DNA from: Eucommia ulmoides
Taxonomy: Eukaryota > Streptophyta > Magnoliopsida > Garryales > Eucommiaceae
Assembly: GCA_016647705.1 (NCBI GenBank)
Contig: CM028326.1
Location: 49,378,099-49,442,098, forward strand
Direction: 5' to 3'
DNA: 64,000 bases
Under the pieces are notes generated by a model. That model was not told where the DNA came from and made no database searches. It was given only the letters and a program-made list of their open reading frames with translations. Shown here in pieces: positions 11,501 through 23,500 of this stretch (position 1 is the stretch's first letter; each line of letters begins with the position of its first letter). Position numbers and translations under genes: made by a program.

Positions 11501-14500
11501 GCATAGGGTCTCGAACCTTCTTGGAAATACCTTGAATGGCTTCTCAGGCAAGGGAAACACAATCAGCAATGAGTCTACATTTCACAAAGGCATATTGCTG
11601 AAGAAATGAGATTAAGAAGCTGGGAACTTAGTCCGGAATAAAGAAGCACTACTATTTTATAGAAAGTGCACAGAATAATGGGTTCCAAGTACGAGGTCCC
11701 ATGATTATAAACTTTAGGAATGAGAGGAAAAGGTGTTCTATGAGTTCAAAAATTAAAACTATATGTTGCCAATACTAAACCCCATGTGATCAATGTTGTA
11801 AAAGACGTTCATGGGGCTCGCCCAGAGGCAGAGCGATCTTAAATTGTCCCGGGGCAATAAGGTGCGCAATTTTCCAATTGGGCTTGTGCCCAGATACCGT
11901 GGGCGAAGTCCAACTTCGCCTCGGATGAAGTTCGACAAAGCTACACTCTACATTTTTATCACTAGAAAAATCAAGAGAGAACTCAATTTTTCACTTGTTT
12001 GGTGTGTTCGTCTTCGTATTCATAGCTTGGCCGGGGCCAGACCTCAAAGGTTGGAGGTACGACCAAGGCTTGGGGTAACATATGATATCATTCAGATAAG
12101 GAAGTAGAGGTCGATGGCGGCGGAAATAGGAGAACTAAGGTTAAGTCATGCAATTTTTTTTATGTTTTATTTGGAAATAAAGCAATTCTCTCCTCTAATT
12201 TATATTTTTTCAAATTAATAAAGGAAAAAATTGGAGTGTTTGACCAAAATTCAAGAAAGATTATTACTTGTTAGAAATAGATAACAAAATGCAACAACAA
12301 CTAAGTCTTTATCCCACTTAAGTAGGGTTGGCTACATGAATCTGTTTACGTCATAATGAACGATCAAAGGTTATCCCCTCAGTCAGATTCAATATCATCA
12401 AATCAATTCTAATAGTCGCATCCCAAGTCTTCTTAGGCCTACCTCTCCCTCTACCTCTAGTAGCCCCCCGCACAACTAAATCGCATTTTCTCACTCATGC
12501 TTCTATGTGTCTTCTATGCACATGTCCAAACAACTGTAAACAATTTTCTCTCATCTTCTCTTCAATGAGTGTTATTGTTAAATTCTCTCTAATAATTTCA
12601 TTCTTAATTTTATTTATTCTCGTCTTCCCACTCATCCACCGTAGTATCCTCATTCCTGTCATACCAATTTTCTGGATATGATTTATTTTTATAGCCCAAC
12701 ATTCTAAACCATACAGAAGCGTCGGTCTTATTGTAATTTTGTACAATTTTCCTTTGAGTTTCAATAGTATCCTACTATAAAACCCTAATTTTGATGTGCA
12801 TATTTCTAATTGCATTTTAGATCAATTAGAAAATAATAGGATTCATTGTGATATTTAAATTTTACCTTAAAATTTTTAAAGGGTTATTATGGTATTTAAA
12901 AATTTGGTTTTAAAAATTTTTGGGATTTAAATGTTAATTTTAATTTGACAATTTAAAAGTTCGGGAAGTATTATATCATTTGGAATATAATTTTTAAAAA
13001 AATTGGGATATAATTAATATTTTTTTTATTTTTAAGGGGTAATAAGTGCAAATAAAAAAATAATAATAAAATAATTTCTTAAGATGGATAAGGTAATAAA
13101 AAGAACAAGAAATTAAAAGAAAACAAAACGTGGCCATTCTCTTGCATGCCAACAAAAAAGAAAAAAAGTATGTGGCCTTTTATTAGTAAGCCACCAACCA
13201 AGAAAAAAAAAAGTGTTTTTTTTACCGTTCCTAAAGGCCTCAAGTCTACCTTTGTACTTTCTCTCTCCTCTCTCAACACGCTCTCTCTAGCTAAATTTCT
13301 CAAGTAAGGATCTCTTGCTCTTTTTCTCATGTTAGTATTTATTATGTATATATAATATATATATATGGTCCTTGTACTTATTCTCTTTCTCATGTTAGTG
13401 TTGTTATACATATATATATATGATAGAGTATAAACGTATATAATGGGTTTATTTTTTTTATAGATATATTTAATTTGTGAAGAATTTAATTTAAAGTAAA
13501 AAAAAATTAAAAGTAATAATGAAAAAATTAAATTAAAAAAAATTAATTTAATTATATGATATTTTTAATATTTCATTGACTAATAATATTGTTAATAATC
13601 AATTAATTTTTCTGTAAGTAAATTATTAATGGATAAATTTTGTAAACGAAATTATAATATTTTACTTGTACAATTAATGTTGGGTTAAGAAAATAGGGCA
13701 TTTAAAATTAGTCAATTTAATATAATTAAAAAAATCTGGGAATAGAATAAGTTGTATTTTAGTGTCACGCATTTCATAGCATATTAGATTTATTTAGATA
13801 AATTCTTAATTTAGGCCATATCGTTATTAGGTTCACAAGCAACGCCGACTACTGCAATATTTTGGCGATAACATAATAGCGGTACAAATATCAAGGTGAG
13901 TATATTGTCTTCTATGTAAATTGTCAAATTATATTTTCGTACTAAACTGTGCAAAAGAAAAGATTTATTAAAATGGACAATTTTATAATTTTAAATAAAT
14001 CAAGTAAAAAGTTGATTATGGAAAATAATTTTTATTATTATCCAACTATGTCATAGTGTAATCCCAACATGAGGACATGTCTTGCGGGATGTTATTGGTC
14101 TTAACAGGAGGGCAGGTTCTGTAGGACGTTGTGTTGTCACCTAACAGGAGGGCAAATCCTGCAGGTGGTGGTTGTTGTTGTTGACGATGATGATTATTAT
14201 CATGGTATGGTGGTTTATACCACGTGTTGGCTCCTACCATTAGAGATATTAAGTGGCCCTAACACTGATGACATCCTTAGATTGCACAGTTGTATAGGTT
14301 ACAGTACTGTTATAACTCCCGATCATAGGGTGAAACGATCCTAGAGCTAGTAAAGAAGTATGCATTTCGGGTATTTTATTATATCAAAATATTTTGTTTT
14401 GGAAAATATCACTGAGATTATATTCTATTTTGGAAAATGGATTCTGACATATGTACTTGATCCATAAATTTTTTTTATATTATGAAGACAGTACACCGAT

Positions 14501-17500
14501 AAAATATTTTATCTCAGGTACCCCAACTAAAGACAGGTCCACTACTAGCGCTAGGTAGAGTTAGAGAGTGGTGTCATTTTTTAGGTTGGCAGCACAGGTG
14601 TGAATCGCAAAGGATTCAGTTTTTGTAGTTTTGTTATGGGATATTTTTGGGACATGTGTATCTCAGAATTTTGAGTTGGTAAATATTTTAAAAATCTATA
14701 TCAATTAATAGTAGTGTATATTTGTGGTTGGTTGAGTAACAACATCAAATAGAGGTCACGCCTGGTCTCGGGCATTAGGGCCCGGGATGGGGTGTGACTC
14801 CTACGATCGCATATCACCCCAACTGCACTTCTCCACTTCAATCATCCTGCCTTGACTCTATGAGTAATATCCTCCGCGATTTCGTCATTATTTTGAATCA
14901 TTGAACCTAAATATCTAAAATGGTCAACCTTTAGGAACCTCCTCATCTTTAATTTTGACCACACCATCATCTCTTTAGACATTACTCCAATTGCAATGCA
15001 TATATTCTGTTTTGCTTCTACTAACCTTCAAATCTTTAAACTCTAAGGCTTCTCTTCATCTTTCTAACTTAGTATTAAAACATGTTCTATTTTCATCAAT
15101 TAGTACTATGTCATCTACAAACAACATACGCCAAAGTACTCCATGTAAACCTATATTAATAGGAAATGCACAAATATCGCCTCCTCCTGTTCGAACACTA
15201 GTGACTATATTTTCATACATATCCTTAATTACCTCAATATATACATTGGATACATATTTCTTTTCTAGCACTCACCAGAAATGGATAACAAAGTAAAGAA
15301 TAATATTTCATAACATCCCTAAATAAGTTGGTCTCATGTGAAAAATAAAATTGATTCATAAGTTATCTTATGATTTTATCTATATTTATTCATATATATC
15401 ATTTTTATTTATTCTTCATATTTTTAATTATACATAATATTTTTAGATATTAAAAATTTATATATCGTGGGGGCTTACGCCCCACGCCTCAACACTTATC
15501 CCTTGCCTCGGGTAGGTCAAAACGCACAGCTCAATGCCCCACCTTTCACAACCATGTGTGATCTATCAAAGATGTTTCTATAGCCAATTTTGCTCCATAG
15601 TTTGAGGGCCAACTTGACATTTTTTGGCATAAAGAGCAACCACTTGCAATGAATTGCCATACCAGAATGCATCGATGAAATTCCACTTAGGAGAGAAATC
15701 TGGGATGAAAGAAATCTAAAAGACAATACTATTGGCTAAATGCGTAGAAAATGAGGCAAGGATGGAGCTTGATTTGGGCAATGCTAAATCCTTATTTGGA
15801 TGTATGGCAAATTCATTTCACAAAGTTATTCAATAACCTTCAATTTTGATTTAAAATCAAATCTTTATTAAAATCCACGTCTAACATAAGTTCAAAAATT
15901 AAATCTATATGTTGCCGGTACTAAAGCCATTCATTTCAAATCCTCCATCCATGGAATACCATGAAGAAATTAAGGGGGAAGGAAAAAAAAATCATCCAAG
16001 AGATGAAAAGTTCACGCAATATTAAATATTGTGATTTACTAAAATTTTATACAGGAGAGCAGCAGTTTTTTAACAGGAAAGCAGCATATCTGATCCTAAC
16101 AGGTAAAATGTCTGTATTTAGACATGGGTCAACATCCAAAGATAGGTTCTCATTTTAATGCATTGAGGAATTATAAATCTAAGTTTTCCAATTATTGACC
16201 CTTGCCCATCTGCCCCTCAGAACCCTATCACCTAATAAATAACATAAAGGACCATGGTTTGAAACTTGAGAAGATTGAACAGCTATATTGGAATACAAGT
16301 TCTGTGTTTAACTCCATAAAAATAGATAAGTCAAAACTCTTGCAAGGTTGGGAGTCTTTCACAGTCATGCAGCAAGAATGAAACAGGCCTAGGACAGAAA
16401 CATTATTTTTTAAGTATGAGCACTTACAGGCAACGCTTTAATATATTCCAATATTAATTTAAAGCTTCTCAGATCTTGCTTGGTTCCTGTAGAACCTTCA
16501 ATAGGCCTCTGCACAGAAAGACACAGAATGAGGGGGATCGAATTGGGCATAAATCCTATCTAAATAGAATTGCATAATGATGGGGATCGAGATAATAGAA
16601 ATAAACATTTAGAGACATAGTTCAGGTGCAAATCAAGGCTAGCTTGTAGAACAAGAACACACTGGAAATAGAAAATATTCACATTTATTTTGATTGCTGC
16701 AATTTCTAATTTTTCTCCTAAATTATTGTTTCCGATAAAGGTGCCTATGTTATCCCTAGAGGATAAAGGTGCCTATGTTATCCCTAGAGGACAGATTTCT
16801 ACGATTAATTTTAGTGCATACAGAATTTTTCCTCTTCTAAAACAACAACCAAGCTTTTGTCCTACCTAAGTAGGGTTGGCTACATGAATCATTTCATACC
16901 ATATAGATCGATCAAAGGGTAATCCCCTTATTTAACTTGAAATCACTTAAGTAGTTATAAATTGTCTTATCTCCTATCTTCTTAGGTCTACCACTCTCCC
17001 TTGGTGCACCTTTCACTTGACTACGATCACATTTTCGCATTGGTGCATCCTCAGCCCTTCTAGGCACATGTCCATCGTAAGTGATTTTCTCTCATCTTAA
17101 GTGGGTGTTATTCCTAACCTATCCTTAACAATCTCATTCCTAACTTTATCCACCCTTGTTTTACCATTCATCCACCTTAACAGCCTCTTCTCCTCTATAC
17201 CTACTACTAAACATGCCTCTTGTTTACCGCCCAACATTTGGAACCGTAGAGAATCGCTAGTCCTATTGTAGTTTTGTAGAACTCCCCTTTGAATTTCAGC
17301 GGTATCCTATGATCATTGATCACCACAATTGCACTTCTTCACTTAAACCATACAGCCTTAACTCTGTGTAATGTCCTTCCTCTTTATATAATGTCCTCCT
17401 CAATTTCTCCATTCCCCTCAAGAGAACCTAAGAATGTAAACTTTTCAACCCTAGGAACCTCTAGATCTCCAATTTTTACTATGTCATCATGAGTATTTCC

Positions 17501-20500
17501 AGAATTGTAATGTTTTATAGTGTATGAGTTCTATTGATCTTTAATCCCCTAGACTCTAAGGTTTCTCTCCAATGTTCTAGCTTAATATTAGGGCCACTTC
17601 TAGTATAGTCAACTAGTACTATGTCGCGCAAACAACATACTCCATGGTACACTATCTTGAAAATGCTTCCCTTCATCCATCCATCACTAAAACAAAGAGG
17701 TAAGGAATTAAAGACGATCCTTGATGCAAACCTATATTACTTGAAAAGGCACAAATATCACCTCTTACGGTTCGAAGTTCGAACACTAGTAAATATACCT
17801 TCATGCATGTCCTTAATAACCTTAATATAATCATTGGATATTTGCTTCTTTTCTAGAACCACCACAAAACCTTTTTGGGTACCCGATCGTAAGTTTTTTC
17901 TAAGTCCACGTAAATCATATGTAAATCTTTCTTCCTTTCCCCTTATTTCTCCATCAATTTCCTAAGTAAATATATGACTTCAGTCGTTGACCGGTTGAGC
18001 ATAAATCTAAATAGATTATCTTCTATGTGCGTTTCATGGCTTGTTCTATAATCTATCATCCTCACCCAGAGTTCCATGGTATGGCTCATAAGCTTCATAT
18101 CCCAATAATATGGACAACTCTAGAGACATCTCCTTTATTTTTGTAAGTAAAACTAAAATACTTCTCCAATCCCATCATTTTATTATTTTTCCATATGTCA
18201 TTCAATAGCTTAGTCAACCAATCTATCCCAATATCTCCCAAATTCTTCCAAACCTCTATACGTATCTCATTTGGCTCCACTACTTTTATTATTGAACTTC
18301 CTTAATGCTATTATAAAATTTGAAGTCCTAATTTTCTTATATAACCTATGAACGTCTTTGATACATCTAACACTTTCCAAATCTTTATTCTTCCTTTCAA
18401 GACTCTTACCAAGCTATATATATATCCCTTTTCTAGTGTACCAAAATATCACCAACATTTTGAGGAACTTAACAAGAGATGTGAGGTAGCTGAAAAATCT
18501 TCTTTTACACTGACTTGATTCATTAGTGGCTTCACTAGAGATTACAAGAGAGATACACTTGTATTCACCTATAACCTTAGATGAAGAAGCTTTCATTAAG
18601 GCCTTAAAGATTGAGAAGTTTCACAAGTTATCTACCTCAACGTGTTTGCCCTCTCAAGCGGGGGAGTCACGTCAGTCTTGGTCAATTAACTTTCAGAGGT
18701 CGAGCAGTGCCCTGATGCCTAGTCCCTCTAATCCCAAGGATCTGAACCCTACACCATTGTATTTTTTCTCAACCCAGAAAGACCACCTTTAATTCAAGAC
18801 CATTTTCCTCTACTTCTTCTTCCATCTAGTGCATGTTGTCATTGTCGAGGACATACAGCTTCTTGTTGTCCGCATAGGACTCTGGGCTCTTGATTATGTT
18901 GTTGGTGTTCCATACAAGGATCAAGTGGATTCCATGTTTATGGATCTTGAGGAAGATACTACCAATTCAGAAGGTGACCCACATCCTGAACAATGGGGCC
19001 AGTTGCCTTAATGTTGTTCAATGTGCATTATCCACTCTTCTTGCCCCGGCCACCAATGCTAGGCACTTATGGGTATCAAGTCAGTAAACAAATTATTGAT
19101 GGGGGTAGTTGTATGAATGTTTTCTAAAACCAACCATCAAAAGACTTCCCAGTAGATTATTACATGAATTTCTTGATGACCTTCCAGCTGAGCTACCTCC
19201 CATACGAGACATCTAATGAGCTATCAACCTTATTCTAGACTCGATCTAATCTTCTCCCTATAGTATAAACCATGTAGATCGAGTTGAGATGCAACGACAA
19301 GTTGATGGTTTGTTAGGTAAAGGTCATATTTACCCTATTTTAAGACATTCTTTTGTCCCTTTACCCTATTAGTACCTAAAAATGATTGTTCTTAGAAGAT
19401 GTGCCTTAACAGTCGTGACATTAATAAGATTAGCATCAAGAATAGGTTTCCTATACCAACTTTTGGAATTGCTAGATCCTTTGTGAGTGCTATACATTTC
19501 ACTAAAATTGCTTGCACAAAAGATATCACCTAATCTCGCTAGGCCTAGTTGAGTGGAAGACAACTTTTAAGACACCTGACAATTTGTTTGGGCAGTTGGT
19601 TATGTCCTTCGGTTTATCTATTGCTCCAAGAACTTTCATGAGGGTTATGACACAGATCACTAGTAAGTTTTTGGTGGTACAATTCAATGACATCATTATA
19701 TATAGCAAGCCCAAGGAAGATCACTTAACGCACATGCATTATGCATTTGAGATATTTCAAGCTGAGAAATTATACGTCAACCTTAAAAAGTGCTTGTTCC
19801 TATGTCCTCAAGTGCTTTTCCTATGATTTAACATCTTTGTCCCTTGTAGAACAAAATTAAAACAATTGTAGAGTGGTCCGAGCTCTCTAGGAGATTTATT
19901 AAGGGGTTTAGTTCTATTATGGCTCCCGTATCTAATAACATGAAAATAGCGTGTTTCAATCAATACCATCCGTACCAAAAGCCCTTCAACATATCGAATG
20001 GAGGATAACTAAGGCATCCGCTTTGCTAGATCCTTAACTTTTTGAAGCTACATGTGGGAAGTCTAGTTGGTCATTTCGGTCATGATAAGACTATTTTCGT
20101 TGGAAGATAGGTCCTATTGGCAATCGATGAAGAGGGATGTTACACGGGATGTTTCCCAGTGCCGCAAATGTAAAAATGGCAAAACAAAACATCAAAACGT
20201 TGGCTTGTACACACATCTTAGGTCGATCAAAACGTTGACTCTGTTGATGTTGGTTGGGCAGGTTGCCCTTACCAGTCAAAGGAAATATGCCACCAAGACG
20301 ATTTCTAATGACGAGGATGCTCAGTTTCTCGAGTCCAAGGCATTCCAATAGGCATCTACCCCCATTACTTCTTTAGCTCAACAAGATATCCCTACTGCAT
20401 GTCTTTTTTTTCATCCTTCCTCCTCTACACCCTAGATCACAGACTCTACTGCCACTGACCACATGTCAAGTACTTCTTCTTTGTTTACGCATATTCAACC

Positions 20501-23500
20501 ATATCCCTCATTGCCCCATGTTACTATTGCTAATGGTTTTACAGACTCTATTCATGGCATTGGCACCGTGGAACTCTCACTTTCTTTCTCTTCAACCTTT
20601 GTCTTGTATATTCTCTCTTTTGCTTTTAATTTGATGTCAATCAGTAAGCTTAATGAGCAACTTAATTGTTTTATTCCCCTTTTCCCTAATTCTGACAGTA
20701 TCTAAGATTTTAGAACTCAGAAGGCGATTGGAGTAGGACTCGAGAAAAATAGTCTTTAATACTTTAATGATCCAGACAAGATACCTGGTATCCCACCCAC
20801 CACATGTCCTGTTGTGGCGTCTATCACCAAATTCATTGTTGTAGGCCATCCATGTCTTGCCAATCTCAAGATACTTGTTCATAGTTTATGTCATTTGTCC
20901 TCCTTAAATTGTGAATCTTGTCAGTTGAGAAAACATTATCGTACTTCTTTTGCTTCCCCAGCTCATGTTCAAGCATCGAGTCATTTTAGTTTAGTTCATC
21001 TAGATGTTTGGGGTCCTTCTCATGTTGTGTCTACATTAGGTTTTCATTATTACATTACATTTGTGGATGATTTTTCAAGAGTTATATGGCTCTATTTAAT
21101 GAAAGATCATTCTAAATTGTTTTTCATTTTCTCTGCCTTTTGCGCTAAAATTAAAACCCAATTTAATGTGTCTATGCGTATACTGTGCAGTGATAATGCT
21201 CGAGAATATTTTTCTCAGCCCTTTACTTCTTTCATGTCACAATCTAGTATACTGTATCAATCCCATTTTCCTCACACATGGTAGCAAAATGGAGTTGTTG
21301 AACGTAAGAATCGGCATCTCCTGGAAATAGCTCAAACTCTGATATTTGAGATGCATGTTCCCAAACAATTCTAGGCCGATGCGGTTCTTACAGTTTGTTT
21401 CTCAATCAATAGGATGTCATCTTCTACTAAGAAAGATAAAGTTCCTCGCTCTATTTTTTTCCCAAATCACCATGGTTATCTTTACCTCCTCGTATCTTTG
21501 AATGTGTCTGTTTTGCCCATCAATTAACTCCTGAAAAGGATAAGTTAGATCATTGTGCCACAAAATGTGTTTCCTTTGGTTATTCTTGCACACAAAAGAG
21601 TATCGATGTTATACTCGTCCTTTGCATCGCATTTTCATCTATGCAGACCCCTTATTTTTTTGTGCCGTACTCTTAGGACGATCTGAATCTTACACACCCT
21701 TTGCCAAGTTTTCCCACCCCTACTTCATCTCCTTCTACTCTCTCACCTGTAACACACAGTCGTCCAAAACCTCATTTCTAGGTATACTCTTGTCAAGTTA
21801 GATCCTTGTGCCACAAAATGTATTTTCCTCAGTTATTCTCACATATAAAAGGGCTATCAATATCACAGTCCTCCTTTATGTTGTTCCTTCATCTGTGCAG
21901 ATGCCAACTTCTTTGAGTTCACCCCTTATTTTTCTGTGCCCTACTCTCAGAACGATTTGAATGTTACACTCCCTTTGCTAAGTTTTCCTACCCCTACTTC
22001 ATCTCTTTCTGCTCCCGCACCTATAACACACGATCGTCCAGAACCTCTTTTCCAGGTATACTCTCGTTGCAAAAGATCGCTTCCGCCGTTATACCCATCG
22101 TCCCTACGTCTTCAAACCTTTCTCTAGTTCATCCATCCTCTTCTGATTTGAACAACGCCCATTACCATCGAAAAGGGTAAGCGTTGATCATCCTATTTCT
22201 AATTTCATCTCATATGCACGTCTATCTCCATCATAATATTCCTTTGTTGCTTTGTTGTCCTCAGATTTCTATTCCTAACTCTAATTCAGAGACTCTCTCA
22301 CACCCTGGTTGGACGACTGCAATGAAAGAGGAAATGCATGCTCTACATCAAAATAGTATTTGGAACCTCGTCTCACTTCCGCATAGGAAAACAATAGTTG
22401 GGTGCAAATGGGTATACATAATCAAAGCTCTTCCAAATGGAACTATTGATCGACTCAAGACTCACTTAGTTGCCATAGGTTATACTCAATTATATGGTCT
22501 TAATTACTCTAAGACGTTTTCTCTCGTTGCCAAGCTCGACTTTGTTTGGTTGTTCATCTCTCTTACTGCCACCTTTCGTTGGCCGTTACATCAGCTCGAC
22601 ATCAAGAATGCCTTCTTGAATGACGATCTCAGTGAGAAAGTTTACATGGAACAACCTCCTGAGTTTGTTGCTCGGGAGAAGTCCAGTTTGGTTTGTCACT
22701 TGAAGAAATCCATTTATAGTCTCAAACAGTCTCCTCAAGCGTGGTTTGGCAGGTTCAGTGATGTGATTACCAAGTTAGGTTTACTACGTTATAGAGTTGA
22801 TCATTCAGAGTTTTATAGGCATAGTACAAACAACATAATATTATTGATTGTATATACGGATGATAGTGAACACTGAAGGCGAGACAGTGGCATTCAAGAA
22901 CTCAAAGAGTTTCTGCATGGTAAGTTTCAAACAAAAGATTTGTGTCAATTAAAATATTTCTTGAGTATTGCGGTGGCTCGATCGAGTCGAGACATTTTCC
23001 TCTCCCAGATGAAATATGTCATTGATCTGTTGAGGAAAAAAGGTTGACTCGCTTATGGATCCAAACACAAAAACTGTTCATGAAACACAGACAGTTAGTT
23101 GGGAAATTAAACCACTTGTTGGCAGATCAGGGAATACCACTGACGAATTCAGCGTAACACAGACAGTTAGTTGTGAAGTTGAACTACCAGATAGTTACAA
23201 GACCAAATATCCCATTTGCTATTAGTGTCATCAGCCAGTTCATGAATCATCCCGCGATTTGTCACTAGGATGCAGTGATTTACATTCTCCGATATCCGAA
23301 AGATGCTTTTATTTGTGGTTTGTTGTATCAGTACTTCGATCACACTCAAATTAAGGGATATACAGATGCAGATTGGGCCAGATCTCCCTCTAATAGGAAG
23401 TCCACTACAAGGTATTGTGTTTAATGGAGGTAATCTCGTCTCTTAAAAGAGTAAAAAACAGACAGTTGGGGTCTGGTCAAGTGCAGAATCAGAATACAGG

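Larger units (their letters stand above)
11793..15556. mobile_element. hAT-like non-autonomous element (copy 1), carrying nested insertions
   Basis: The left end ATGTTGTAAAAG and the inverted right end CATGGTTGTGAAAG are imperfect TIRs, flanked by TGTGATCA (11785-11792) and TGTGATCT (15557-15564), an 8-bp duplication with one mismatch. Subterminal GCCCAGAGGC / GCCCCACGCC blocks are G+C-rich and the interior AT-rich. Without its insertion it is about 760 bp. A second copy lies inverted at 30767-31596 and supports the family. No transposase is present. Confidence 0.72.
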
